This document shows, one piece after another, positions 47,770 through 58,799 of a stretch of 64,000 nucleotides of DNA. Made by a program: the position numbers and the translations under genes. The first letter of the stretch is position 1, and each line of letters begins with the position of its first letter. Source of the DNA: Anthoceros angustus (taxonomy: Eukaryota > Streptophyta > Anthocerotopsida > Anthocerotales > Anthocerotaceae). The notes below the pieces were generated by a model. It saw nothing but the letters and a program-made list of their open reading frames with translations, did not search any database and was not told the DNA's origin. Where the stretch lies: positions 1,476,001 through 1,540,000 of the forward strand of contig MU008167.1 of assembly GCA_010909165.1 (NCBI GenBank), in the 5' to 3' direction.

Positions 47770-47872
47770 AGTACGGGCATGTGAAGATGAAATGGTGTTC
47801 ATTCTTCAATCTCCCCTGTGGAGTACCAGGCATGTGAAGATGAAATGGTGTTCATTCTTCAATCTCCCCGAA
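47770..47872 (+). repeat. Tandem pair of about 51 bp
   Basis: GGAGTACCAGGCATGTGAAG... through ATTCTTCAATCTCCCC-type sequence occurs twice in a row near 47770-47872 (once slightly altered), and again as a pair at 57014-57116. In the sister spacers (51180-51340 and 60690-60865) a related unit with GGAATGCTAGGCATGTG is also doubled. Confidence 0.8.
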
Positions 47873-48019
47873 TGGAACGTTGTTGACAGACTCGTAGAAC
47901 TCACTAATTGTGTTTCCTTTGAGTTTCTACCTCTAGCTTTGTCATGAGTTGTTGGCCATTGTGTTTGCGGCTCGTGTTGAGTATAATTGTATGTTGTTAT
48001 CTTCGTTAGTATGGAAGCT

Positions 48020-48290
48020 ATTAGTATGTGGATAGTGATGATCGCCATTACATATATGTAGATACCGATGATCGTCATTACTTATACGTGGATACAATGA
48101 TCGACATTCTACATGGATAGATCGCCATTACGTATATGTAGAAACCGACTTATACGTGGATACAATGATCGACATTCTACATGGATAGATCGCCATTACG
48201 TATATGTGGAAACCGATGATCGTCTATGTGGATACTCATGATCGGATGGCCCAGGGTGGATACTAATGATCGGATGGCCCAGGGTTTGGT
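48020..48290 (+). repeat. Local tandem/nested repeat of GATGATCGCCATTA-type units
   Basis: Short units (TGGATAGATCGCCATTACGTATATGT, GATACAATGATCGACATTCTACA, GATACTNATGATCGGATGGCCCAGGG) repeat with variation over about 270 bp. Corresponding arrays sit at 51510-51680, 57280-57540 and 61040-61205. Confidence 0.8.
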
Positions 48291-48391
48291 GCGCGGCACA
48301 GACCTTTGCTTTGGATTCTGGATTTTTTCAGAAATTATTCTATATAATAATTTCAAAATATTGGCTCCCGTTTCTTGGGGGGTCAATGAGA

Positions 48392-48640
48392 TGTGTGGGA
48401 GTTATTACCCGCTGCTGCTATGAGCTTGTTCTGCCCAAAAACGTTGGAGCAAGGATTTCAAAAGAGACAAGGTTTGTTGTAGACGTCCGAATATGTATCT
48501 GGCGTGGTTGTAGAGGCTGTAAGGATCATATCAGGATTGTGGCTTCCTTTTGTGAAGGCAAAATGGTAGTCCGGTCCAATCACAAACCAAGAAGAAAGGG
48601 AGACTGTTGGTTCAACTTAGTGTTTCACATTACAGTTATA
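48392..48640 (+). pseudogene. ABCB fragment F1 (intron 10 end plus exon 11 start)
   Basis: GAGTTATTACCCGCTGCTG matches the end of ABCB intron 10, followed by GAGCAAGGATTTCAAAAGAG and TATCAGGATTGTGGCTTCC of exon 11, with many changes. Intron sequence is included, so it arose by DNA-level duplication and not retroposition. Confidence 0.85.
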
Positions 48641-48649
48641 TGTTTGAAG

Positions 48650-49000
48650 AGGATCTCAACAACTCATCAAGGAAAAAGCATCGAGAGAGGTTGAGACCCG
48701 AACGTGGTCGGAGGAAGGCGTCCTCCTCCGACACAGCGCGCCGGGCGCGGCCTGGAGAGATCAACAACGACGACCACACCATCGGGCGGGAGATTCGACT
48801 TCAAATTTTAGTTGAATTCAAACAACTTGCTTTGTTAGAATATTGAATTTTTTTAATTTTATTATCCCATGTTATCTATCAGCCCACCACACTTGTTATT
48901 TATTGATGATGTATTCATTAACCTTTTACAGGTGATATATTTCTAATTACAGAAAATACTCTTATATTGGTAGATATTTTTAAAACCCGTAATTTTATTA
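48650..49000 (+). repeat. Terminal module M, copy 1
   Basis: GATCTCAACAACTCATCAAGG, GAGGTTGAGACCC, GTGGTCGGAGGAAG, CGTCCTCCTCCGACAC, GAGAGATCAACAACGAC, GAGATTCGACTTC and TTGAATTCAAACAACTTGC in order, then an AT-rich tail. The same module follows the ABCB fragment at 57.9 kb and the BTB gene at 63.6 kb. CGGAGGA...TCCTCCG can form a hairpin. Origin unknown; possibly a promoter or a transposable-element end. Confidence 0.8.
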
Positions 49001-49544
49001 TACATCAAAAACCACAATCTAGGCGAGAGCTATCGTTGAGGTAGAGTTACAACTTCAAAAGAGATCGAGAAAAGGAAAAGAATTCCATCATCCAGCATGC
49101 CATGCAATGGGACGTTGCCCATAGTGAGCCAATCTTGTCTTGGACTCGGCCATGTAGCCCACCTCTTGGCGTGACTATCTAATCCATAATACTCATTGCA
49201 TAATTATAGTTATTCTATATAAATTTATTATAAGAACTTTGGATTGTTATTGGTAGTAAACTTCCTAGATGAATCTTGGTTCTCTTTATCCATGTTGTAT
49301 GCATGACTTGGGTGCGTACAAGTCACGCGAGTTAAAGTAAACCCCAAGAGAAGAAGATAACTCTTTAAACTTCCAAAGATGATCAATGAAATTTATCCGC
49401 AATTATGAAAAATTATAGGATCGTCTACAGGATTGGCTTGTTCTTCATCTATGTCTTGGTATTCTTGTGGACCATAAAAACATTCTTCTTCTTCTTTTTC
49501 TATGTAATAGCTTTAAAATAATATGAATGATATTCTTGTCACGA
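49001..49544. other. AT-rich spacer
   Basis: No gene recognised. It is duplicated at 58250-58800. Confidence 0.6.
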
Positions 49545-50363
49545 GTTGATGATAGAGAGCCGCCAGTGAAGATGTTTGATCTAGCTTCCTGTTACCAAAT
49601 TTAGATCTAGCTTCCTATTTACCAAATTTACATAAGCACTTTTACCTCTTGCTCCTTTCCCTCAAGCTCCAAACACATGCAATGCCCATTTCAAAGATGT
49701 GCAGTGTCACTTACCAGGCGCCTTATGAGCCTTCATCGCCACTCAATCGCAACTATCATGACATCCGTAACACTCTTCTCGCCTGCTCGGCATGGTTGCT
49801 CCATGTCCGCAGGAATGCGAGCTGGTCCATCACCGAGCCTTCTCCTTCTCGAACCTCTTCACTGCGCTTGAATGTTCCATCTCCCTAGCAACCATGACAA
49901 ACAAGCGAGTTGTTTCAAATTCTAATTGTTAGCGAAATGCGGTATACTGTTTTACGCATTTGGACTCCACAATTGTACCCATACTGGTCTCGAATGGAGA
50001 TCCCACTAAAAAGTTAAAACCACCTTCAAATCGATTGAAATTACATTTTCGCCAAGATCTCCGGGATGGCGTACAGATCTGTCTTGTGGAACTCTTGCAT
50101 TGGCTGGAATAGCGTTGCTTGTCGAGTTCTGGTCCCGATCACTACTTGTTTTCCTTTAGTAAATCGTTCTTGATTTCTTTTGGGACCAGGACACATTTCC
50201 TAACACCACCGCTGCGCTCATTTCACCATCAAATGGGTCCTAATCGTCCTGCTCCCCCAATCGCACTCCACAATACTTGCATACCATATTTGTGTTTCTC
50301 TTTTGTTGGTTCCCAACAATATAAACATGTTCCCATTCCAAACCCTTAACTCTCGGCATCTTG
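49545..50363 (-). pseudogene. Decayed BED-BTB gene (copy 3), BTB exon mostly lost
   Basis: Minus strand. It aligns with 46912-46090: start region CGGCATCTTGA at about 50355, the BED exon and the coiled-coil exon are recognisable, but exon 3 is reduced to its first bases. Many small deletions break every frame. Several convert CTG or CAG of the intact copy to CG. Confidence 0.85.
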
Positions 50364-51780
50364 AAAAGACTAGGTAGCTATCCTCAGAGAAAATATAGAG
50401 CTAACTTGTAAAGACTAGGTAGCTATCCTCAAAGAACCTATAGAGCTAACCTTTGAAAAGCTAGCTTAATGCAAAAGGAAAGAAGTAGTGAGCATATACA
50501 TTTATTTTGATGTATTGGATCCTCATATATAGTCTTGGGATGTTCTTAAAATAATCTTTGACCTTTATCTCGCTCATAAACACCCTCACATTAAGGTTCA
50601 AACCTATTATTGAATTTATTTTGAAGCTAGATATTATTAAAAATTAAATACATATCCTATGTAGGAATATGTATACTATGCATCCTGTATTTTATGTATG
50701 CTTGGCTGCTCAAAATTTGGAAACAACAAATGTACCTCCTCTTTCCTCCTTTAGCTAAGTCCACCTTGATGTCAAAATGAAAGTGTTCCCGCCATGGTAT
50801 GTATGTAAGTGTTTGTCTAATCTCCTGTTCAGTTACACACCTACCAAAAAGTAGATAGGTACTCACTCCCACATGTTATATTGGAAATATTTTGGTATGT
50901 AACAATGAATATGGTAAACTAATACGTACATGTACATATAAAGATATTTTAATACAGCTATTAGTTATACATGCATATATATCATAAGTGCATGAAAATT
51001 TACATATACATTTTTTATGTGTAAAAGAGATTTTTATTTATATATAGATTTTTTGTATTTTGTGAGCTTGAGTCTTGTTGTCATCCAAGTTGCTTCTTAG
51101 TTCTTCTTCCTTTAGAGGCTTGTAAGTAGGCATGTACTTTTTGCATTAGTACTGGGCTCCGCAAGAGATCCAATGGGAGTTCCGATATGTAGCTGTGGAA
51201 TGCTAGGCATGTGGAGATAAAATGGTGTTCAGTCTTCAATCTTCTCAATGGAGAGATCCAATGGGAGTTCCTATATGTAGCTATGGAATGCTAGGCATGT
51301 GAAGATAAAATGGTGTTCAAGTCTTCAATCTCCTTAATGGAATGTTGTTGACAGACTCGTAGAACTCGCTACTTGTGTTTCTTTTGAGTTTCGACTTCTA
51401 GCTTATGGTCTCTGCATCGAAATTTTATTACGAGTTGTTGGCCATTGTGTTTGTAGGCTCCGTGTTGAGTATCATTGTATGTTGTTATCTTCATTACTAT
51501 AGAAGCCATTAATATGTGGATATTGATGATTGCCATTACATATATGTAGATACCGATGATCGCCATTACTTATACGTGGATACGATGATCGGCATTCTAC
51601 GTGGATAGATCGCCATTACGTATAAGCGGAAGCGGATGATCGCCTATGTGGATACTAATGATCGGATGGCCCAGGGTTTGGGTGCATGGCACAGGCCTTT
51701 TCTTTTGGATTCTGTATTTTTCCAGAAATTATTATATATAATAATTGAAAAATTGGCTCCGTTTCTTGGGGTCGATGAGA
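50364..51780. other. AT-rich spacer, second type
   Basis: Homologous to 46913-48391 with divergence. No gene. Holds a doubled GGAATGCTAGGCATGTG unit near 51210-51320 and a GATCGCCATTA array near 51510-51680. Confidence 0.65.
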
Positions 51781-52081
51781 TGTGTGGAGTCATCACCCGC
51801 TGCTGCCATGAGCTTGTTCTGCTCAAAAACGTTGCAGCAAGGATTTCAAAAGAGCTGGGTTTGCCGTAGACGTGCGAACAAGTAACTGGCGTGGCTGTAG
51901 GGCTGTAAGGATCATATCAGGATTGTGGCGTCCTTTTGTGGGAAGGCAAAATGGTAGTCCTGTCCAATCACAAACCAAGAAGAAAGGGAGACTTGTTGGT
52001 TAGTGTTTCACAGTACACTAATATGTTTGCAGCAAATGCCTTAGCACTGTGGTATGCATCAGTATTGGTGAAACAGAGGCC
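51781..52081 (+). pseudogene. ABCB fragment F2, ending at the tandem-duplication junction
   Basis: Intron 10 end (CATCACCCGCTGCTG), then exon 11 sequence to GGTATGCATCAGTATTGGTG and AAACAGAGGC, where it switches at TGCAGCTTT (52082) to ABCB exon 8. Diverged and frameshifted. Confidence 0.9.
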
Positions 52082-54707
52082 TGCAGCTTTCAGGTGGTCA
52101 GAAACAAAGAATTGCTGTCGCAAGGGCAGTTATCAAGAACCCAGCAATCCTGCTTTTAGATGAGGCTACAAGTGCGCTAGATGCAGAATTACAGATGGCT
52201 GTGCAAGACGGTTTGGACATGCTTATGCTGAATCGTACCACAATCACTGTCGCTCATCGTCTCTCGACTATAAAAGACGCTGACAAGATTCTAGTGCTCA
52301 GGAACGGCCGAATCGCTGAAGTGGGTACTCACAGGGATCTACTTCTGAAAGGCAATGATGGAATCTACTCTTCTCTGGTCCGCCTGCAGCAGGCTGCCGA
52401 GGGAGGCAAGGGACAAGCAATTGAGAGGTGAACTACCCGTATGGCCTGCCACAGTCTCTCTTGAGAACTTGATAACACAGTTGCAGAATGATGCTAACAG
52501 CTCATCCTTTGAATGCAGGGCTGCCGCCAGATCACCTGCTGCGTGGTCTGAGCGGGACGCTGGGACTCTGTCAAAATCAGGCATGGGGTTCTTTTGACAG
52601 CAACGAAATGCTTGGTCCATGCTCCACATCTGAGTATGGCACTCCTTCTTCCAGTTTGGGAACGAGCACTTCATCCAGAAGATCACCTACCTGTGGAACA
52701 CCGCAGGGCTCACCTAACAAATCAGGTGAGCCCAAATCCTTTGAGGACCCAGACCAAGTCATGAAACCTCAGGTACAGGGCCCTACAGACCACAGAGCAT
52801 CCGTCCTGTGGTACATCGGGAAATCTATCCTTTCAGATGGGCTGTCCGTCCTAGCTGGAAGTGCAGGTGCAGTGGTTTCTGGAACATTGAATCCACTTTT
52901 TGCTTACCTGATGATCAGAGCTGTCGCGCACTACTACAGCCCCAACCAGAGACGGCAGGCTGATATCTCAAGCCTTGCTATCACCGGTTTGGGAATTGTG
53001 GCTATTGTTAGCAACGTAGTGCAGCATTTTTCTTTGCAGTGGTAGGAGAGACACTGAGCCAGCGGATGCGAGAAAGGAGTTTTGAGGGTGAGATTACCTA
53101 CTCCTTCGCTCGTTTCTAGAGATTTTTAACAGAATTGTTGGCTTGCCAGCTGATACCTGATGCAATGCAGGGATTATGAGGAATGAAGTCAGGTGGTTTG
53201 ATCGGGAAGATCGTGCAAGCTCCATGATCACATCCCGAATAACGTCCAATGCATTACTCCTGAGGAACAGTGTGGTGGATCGTTTTCCATCCTTCATCCA
53301 GTGTGTGGCAGCCATCGTTGTGGCCTTGTCAATCAGCTTCACCCTACAGTGGCGGATGGCGATTGTGTGTGTGGCAACCTTTCCGGTCGTCATGGCAGGT
53401 GGTTCTATCAAGGTATGGCGACCTCCTGCAGCTTCAGTTTTTGCTGTGGGAGTTATCACCCGCTGCTGACATGAGCTTCTTCTTCTGTTCAAAACATTGC
53501 AGCAAGGATTCCAAAAGACTGGGTTTGCTGGAGACCTACGGAAATCTCTTGAACAAGTAACTGGCGTGGCTGCAGAGGCTGTAAGGAATATCAGGATTGT
53601 GGCTTCCTTCGGTGCGGAAGGCAAATTGGTAGTCATGTTCCAATCACATCTGAAGAAGCACGAAAAGATCATATTCAAGCAAGCTCAGAAAGGAGGACTG
53701 TTGTTTGGTGTTTCACAGTGCAGTATGTTTGCAGCAAACGCCTTAGCACTGTGGTATGCATCAGTATTGGTGAAACAGAGGCATGCAACTTTTTGCTGCT
53801 GCCCTGCAGACGTTTCAAGTTCTTGCATGGACAGGCTACTTCCTTGCCGAGCTGATAGTCTAGTCCCTGACCTGGTGAAAGGGCACAAAGCGGCTTGTAT
53901 TATGTTTACAGACATCAATCAGGAATCACAGATTGAGCCTGAGAGAGCGGATGGGCAGCAGCTAAAGGTCGTGGAGGGCGAAGTTGATCTTGACAGGGTG
54001 ACATTCTGCTTCCCTCCAGACCAGAGATCACCGTTCTTAGCAATGTGACTATCAACATTCCTGCAGGAATCACTCAGGCCCTGGTTGGGAGCAGTGGGTT
54101 GGGTAAGAGCACCATCATAGCGCTAATTGAGCGCTTCTATGACCCAGCTGGGGTAGAGTTTTGCTAGACGGACTTGACATCATAAGGCTGAATCTACGCT
54201 CTATGAGAAAGCACATCGGTTTGGTGCAGCAGGAGCCTCTGTTATTCTCCACCACTATCAGAGACAACATTCTGTATGGAATGAGAAGGCATCAGAAGCC
54301 GAAATCGTAGAGGCAGCGAAGGCTGCAAATGCCTATGCTTTCATCAGCTCATTGCCGAAGGGATTCGATACGGAGGTGGGGAAATGGGGTGCAACTGTCA
54401 GGGGCAGAAGCAGAGGGTGGCCATTGCTAGAGCCGTGCTCAAGAACCCAGAAATTATGCTGCTCGATGAAGCAACCAGTGCCCTGGACTCCGAGTCTGAG
54501 AGGTTGGTCCAAAAAGCATTGGACAACATCATGCACGGTAATCGCACAACAATCGTCATAGCGCACCGACTCAACACTGTTAGGAACGCGGACAAAATCT
54601 CTGTACTGGTCGACGGGAAGGTCGTCGAGGAGGGAAAGCATCAGTTTCTGGTTAGGACGGGAGGTGTGTACTCAAAGTTGCTGGAGCTTCAAAGCCTGGG
54701 ACTATGA
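52082..54707 (+). pseudogene. 3'-half ABCB copy 2 (5'-truncated)
   Basis: Exon equivalents: 52082-52427 (exon 8 from the LSGGQ), 52519-53087, 53171-53412 and 53503-54707. TMD1 and the Walker A of NBD1 are absent because the duplication began in exon 8, so no full transporter is possible. Compared with the intact gene it differs by one- or two-base changes in homopolymers (52590 T, 53030 T, 53453 T in the intron, 53792 T, 53847 G, 54012 C, 54153 G, 54279 G, about 54380 G and A, about 54400 G) and by a cluster of substitutions at 53847-54190. Walker A of NBD2 reads GSSGLGKST (Ser to Leu). If the homopolymer changes are assembly errors, an open frame for TMD2 plus NBD2 would exist. Confidence 0.9.
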
Positions 54708-54877
54708 AATTGTGGGCTGTTCATGTACCATATATCTCTAGGACAAGTGCTAGCAAGCCAGTCCGTGAGGAGGAGAAGTACTCTGGCTTTCCTCGTATCA
54801 ACTATCATCGAAAAGGATGACGGAAATACATCACCTAGGACATGCATCTTGTCTGGAAACCACTAGCCGCACCATGA

Positions 54878-56154
54878 CTACATCTCCACTATAGCCTGCA
54901 TTCCTTCCGCATTCATGCGCCACACTTCCTCACAGAGCTGGGTAGCCATCACCAAATCCTTAATTTTAAGTTTGAGGTAAGCAGGTGCTTCAAAGAAGTC
55001 CTGGTGATTCCGTATTATGTCCAGAAGTAGAGACTCCTTCAGGTTTTCCCACCCAGCATTCCTCGAGGTAACCTCGTACCCAGAAATGAGATTAGCAATG
55101 TTAAGCTTGAATTGGTCGTTGTATGCTCGACAGACCTTGCCCATATACTCGACGTGGTACATCTCTGATGCCCAAAGTAGCTCCAGGAGTGATACGCTAA
55201 ATCCGCCTTCTCCAGCGACCCTGTGTAGAGAAACTTGACAAAGCTTGCACTGCCTGTGAAGAGACGTCCATGTAAATTGATGGCTGCTCCCCACATTCTT
55301 GTCACGAGCTGCTGACACAGAGCCGCCACTGAAGATGTTCGATCTAGCTTCCTGTTTACCAAATTTACATGAGCACTTTTACCTCTTGCTCCTTTCCCTC
55401 AAGCTCCAAGCACATACAATGCCCATTTCAGCAGGTGCACAGGGCTGTCAGCTTACCAGGACTGCCTTATGAGCCTTCACCGCCACTCCGTCAACTGCAA
55501 CTATCTTGACATCCGTAACACTCTTCTGCCCGTCTGTGGCTGGAAAGTTGCTCCATGTCTGCAGGAATGCGAGCTGGTCCATCAGCTGAGCCTTCTCCTT
55601 CTCGAGCCTCTTCACCTGCGCTTCCAGGAATGTTCCATCTCCCTAGCAACCATGACAGCAAACAAGCGAGTTGTTTCAGCCCCAATTCCAATTGTTAAGC
55701 AGAAATGCAGGTCTATCCGTTTCTGCATTTGGACTCCAGAATTGTACCCATACTCTGGGTCTCTGAATGGAGATCCTGCACTAAAAAAGTTAAAAACCAC
55801 CTTCAAATCCTGATTGAAATTCTGTTGCTCTGCCAGTATCTTTGGGATGGCGTACACAGATCTGTCTTGTGGAACTCTTGCATTGGCTGGAGTAGCACTT
55901 GTTTGTCTAGTTCCTGGTCCCGCAGTCACTACTTGTTTTCCTTTAGTAAATCTTTCTTCGATTTCTTTTGGGACCAGGACACATTTCCTAACACCACCAC
56001 CTGCGCTCATTTCACCAGTCAAATGGGTCCTAATGCGTCCTGCTCCCCCACTGAACTGCACTCCACAATACTTGCATACCATATTTGTGTTTCTCTTTTG
56101 TTGGTTCCCAACAATATAAACATGTTCCCATTCCAAACCCTTAACTCTCGGCAT
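54878..56154 (-). CDS. BED zinc finger-coiled coil-BTB/POZ fusion protein, copy 2
   Basis: Exons 56154-55801 (118 codons, fully open), 55642-55457 (186 nt) and 55351-54878. Exon 1 gives the clean BED finger: Trp9, Cys27, Cys30, His44, Cys58. Its donor AAG-GTGG and the acceptor TAG-GGAGATGG keep phase 0. Exon 3 is 6 nt shorter than in copy 1: one-base losses in CCCCC, AAAA, GGG and CCC runs plus a GC loss, so the middle of the BTB is read out of frame before recovering. Damage is therefore complementary to copy 1 (exon 1 good here, exon 3 good there). Either a recent pseudogene or a working gene with assembly errors. Confidence 0.6.
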
Positions 56155-57639
56155 CTTGACAAGACTAGGTAGCTATCCTAAGAGAAAATATAGAGCTAAC
56201 TTGTAAAGACTAGATACCTATCCTCAAAGAACATATGGAGCTAACCTATGAAAAGCTAGCTTAATGCAAAAGGAAAGAAGTAGTGAGCATATACATTTAT
56301 TTTGATGCATTGGATCCTCATATATAGTCTTGGGCTTAACAGCTTGTCGATGTTCTTAAAATAATCTTTGACCTTCATCTCGCTCATAAACACCCTCACC
56401 TTAAGGTTTAAAACCTATTATTGAATTTATTTTGAAGCTAGATATTATTAAAATTAAATACATATCCTCGTAGGAATATGTATATTATGCATCCTATATT
56501 TTATGTATGCTTGGCTGCTCAAAATTTGAAAACAACAAATGTACCTCCTCTTTCCTCCTATAGCTAAGTCCATCTTGATGGCAAATTGAAAGTGTTCCCA
56601 CCATGGTATGTAAGTGTTTGTCTAATCTCCTGTTCAGTGACACACCTCCCAGGAAAGTAGGTAGGTACTCACTCCCGCACTCATGTTATATTAGAATATT
56701 TTGCTATGTAACGGTGAATATGGTGAACTAATCCGTACATGTACATATAAAGATATTTCAATACAGCTATTAATTATGCATGCATATATATCATAAGTGC
56801 ATGAAAATTTTCATTTACATTTTTTATGTGTAAAAGAGATTTTTATTTAAATATAGATTTTTTGTATTTTGTGAGCGTGAGTCTTGTTGTCGTCCAAGTT
56901 GGTGCTTAGTTCTTCTTCCTTTAGTGGCTTGTAAGTAGGCTGCGAAGGTTTTGGGTACTTTTTGCATTAGTTGGCTCTGTAGGAGATCCAGAGGGAGTTT
57001 CGATATGTAGCTGTGGAGTACCAGGCATGTGAAGATGAAATGGTGTTCATTCTTCAATCTCCCCTGTGGAGTACCAGGCATGTGAAGATGAAATGGTGTT
57101 CATTCTTCAATCTCCCCGAATGGAACGTTGTTGACAGACTCGTAGAACTCACTAATTGTGTTTCCTTTGAGTTTCTACCTCTAGCTTTGTCATGAGTTGT
57201 TGGCCATTGTGTTTGCAGGCTCAGTGTTGAGTATAATTGTATGTTGTTATCTTCGTTAGTATGGAAGCTATTAGTATGTGGATAGTGATGATCGCCATTA
57301 CATATATGTAGATACCGATGATCGTCATTACTTATACGTGGATACGATGATCGACATTCTACATGGATAGATCGCCATTACGTATATGTAGAAACCGACT
57401 TATACGTGGATACAATGATCGACATTCTACATGGATAGATCGCCATTACGTATATGTGGAAACCGATGATCGTCTATGTGGATACTCATGATCGGATGGC
57501 CCAGGGTGGATACTAATGATCGGATGGCCCAGGGTTTGGTGCGCGGCACAGACCTTTGCTTTGGATTCTGGATTTTTTCACAAATTATTCTATATAATAA
57601 TTTCAAAATATTGGCTCCCGTTCTTGGGGGTCAATGAGA
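56155..57639. other. AT-rich spacer (unit 2 copy)
   Basis: Near-identical copy of 46913-48391, with the same small tandem repeats at 57014-57116 and 57280-57540. No gene. Confidence 0.7.
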
Positions 57640-57890
57640 TGTGGGAGTTATTACCACGCTATGAGCTTGTTCGCCTTAAAAGCGTTGGAGCAAGGATTTC
57701 AAAAGAGACAAGGTTTGTTGTAGACGTCCGAATATGTATCTGGCGTGGTTGTAGAGGCTGTAAGGATCATATCAGGATTGTGGCTTCCTTTTGTGAAGGC
57801 AAAATGGTAGTCCGGTCCAATCACAAACCAAGAAGAAAGGGAGACTGTTGGTTCAACTTAGTGTTTCACATTACAGTCATATGTTTGAAG
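57640..57890 (+). pseudogene. ABCB fragment F3
   Basis: Unit-2 copy of F1: intron 10 end, then GAGCAAGGATTTCAAAAGAG and TATCAGGATTGTGGCTTCC. Further shortened around 57645-57680 relative to F1 (TTCTGCC in F1 is TTCGCC here). Confidence 0.85.
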
Positions 57891-57892
57891 AG

Positions 57893-58250
57893 GGATCTCA
57901 ACAACTCATCAAGGAAAAACAGACCGAGAGCGAGAGGTTGAGACCCTGGAACGTAACGTGGTCGGAGGAAGAACGTCCTCCTCCGACACAATCTAGCGCC
58001 GTGCTATCACGGGCTGCGGAGAGATCAACAACGACTGACCACACCATCTCGATCCGGAGATTCGACTTCAAAATGTTTTTAGTTGAATTCAAACAACTTG
58101 CTTTGTTAGAATATTGAATTTTTAATTTATTATCCCATGTTATCTATCAGCCCACCACACTTGTTATTTATTGATGATGTATTCATTAACCTTTTACAGT
58201 GATATATTTCTAATTACAGAAAATACTCTTATATTGGTAGATATTTTTAA
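57893..58250 (+). repeat. Terminal module M, copy 2
   Basis: Same motif order as 48650-49000, with a fuller GGAACGTAACGTGGTCGGAGG and GCGCCGTGCTATCACGGGCTG. Intermediate between the copies at 48.65 and 63.6 kb. Confidence 0.8.
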
Positions 58251-58799
58251 AACCCGTAATTTATTATACATCAAAACCACAATCTAGGCGAGCTATCGTT
58301 GAGGTAGAGTTACAACTTCAAAAGAGATCGAGAAAAGGAAAAGAATTCCATCATCCGACATGCCATGCAATGGGGCGTTGCCCATAGTGAGCCAATCTTG
58401 TCTTGGACTCGGCCATGTAGCCCACCTCTTGGCGTGACTATCTAATCCATAATACTCATTGCATAATTATAGTTATTCTATATAAATTTATTATAAGAAC
58501 TTTGGATTGTTATTGGTAGTAAACTTCCTAGATGAATCTTGGTTCTCTTTATCCATGTTGTATGCATGACTTGGGTGCGTACAAGTACGCAGTAGTTAAA
58601 GTAAACCCCCAAGAGAAGAAGATAACTCTTTAAACTTCCAAAGATGATCAATGAAATTTATCCGCAATTATGAAAAATTATAGGATCGTCTACAGGATTG
58701 GCTTGTTCTTCATCTATGTCTTGGTATTCTTGTGGACCATAAAAACATTCTTCTTCTTCTTTTTCTATGTAATAGCTTTAAAATAATATGAATGATATT

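Larger units (their letters stand above)
46913..48391. other. AT-rich spacer between BTB gene and ABCB fragment
   Basis: About 1.5 kb, AT-rich, without a gene. It is present in four copies in the amplified tract (here, 50364-51780, 56155-57640 and 59906-61310). It carries the small tandem repeats annotated separately. Confidence 0.7.

Noticed and set aside
48266-48694. 142-codon open frame covering ABCB fragment F1
   Set aside because: It mixes spacer, intron and shifted exon sequence; the protein has no ABC motif.
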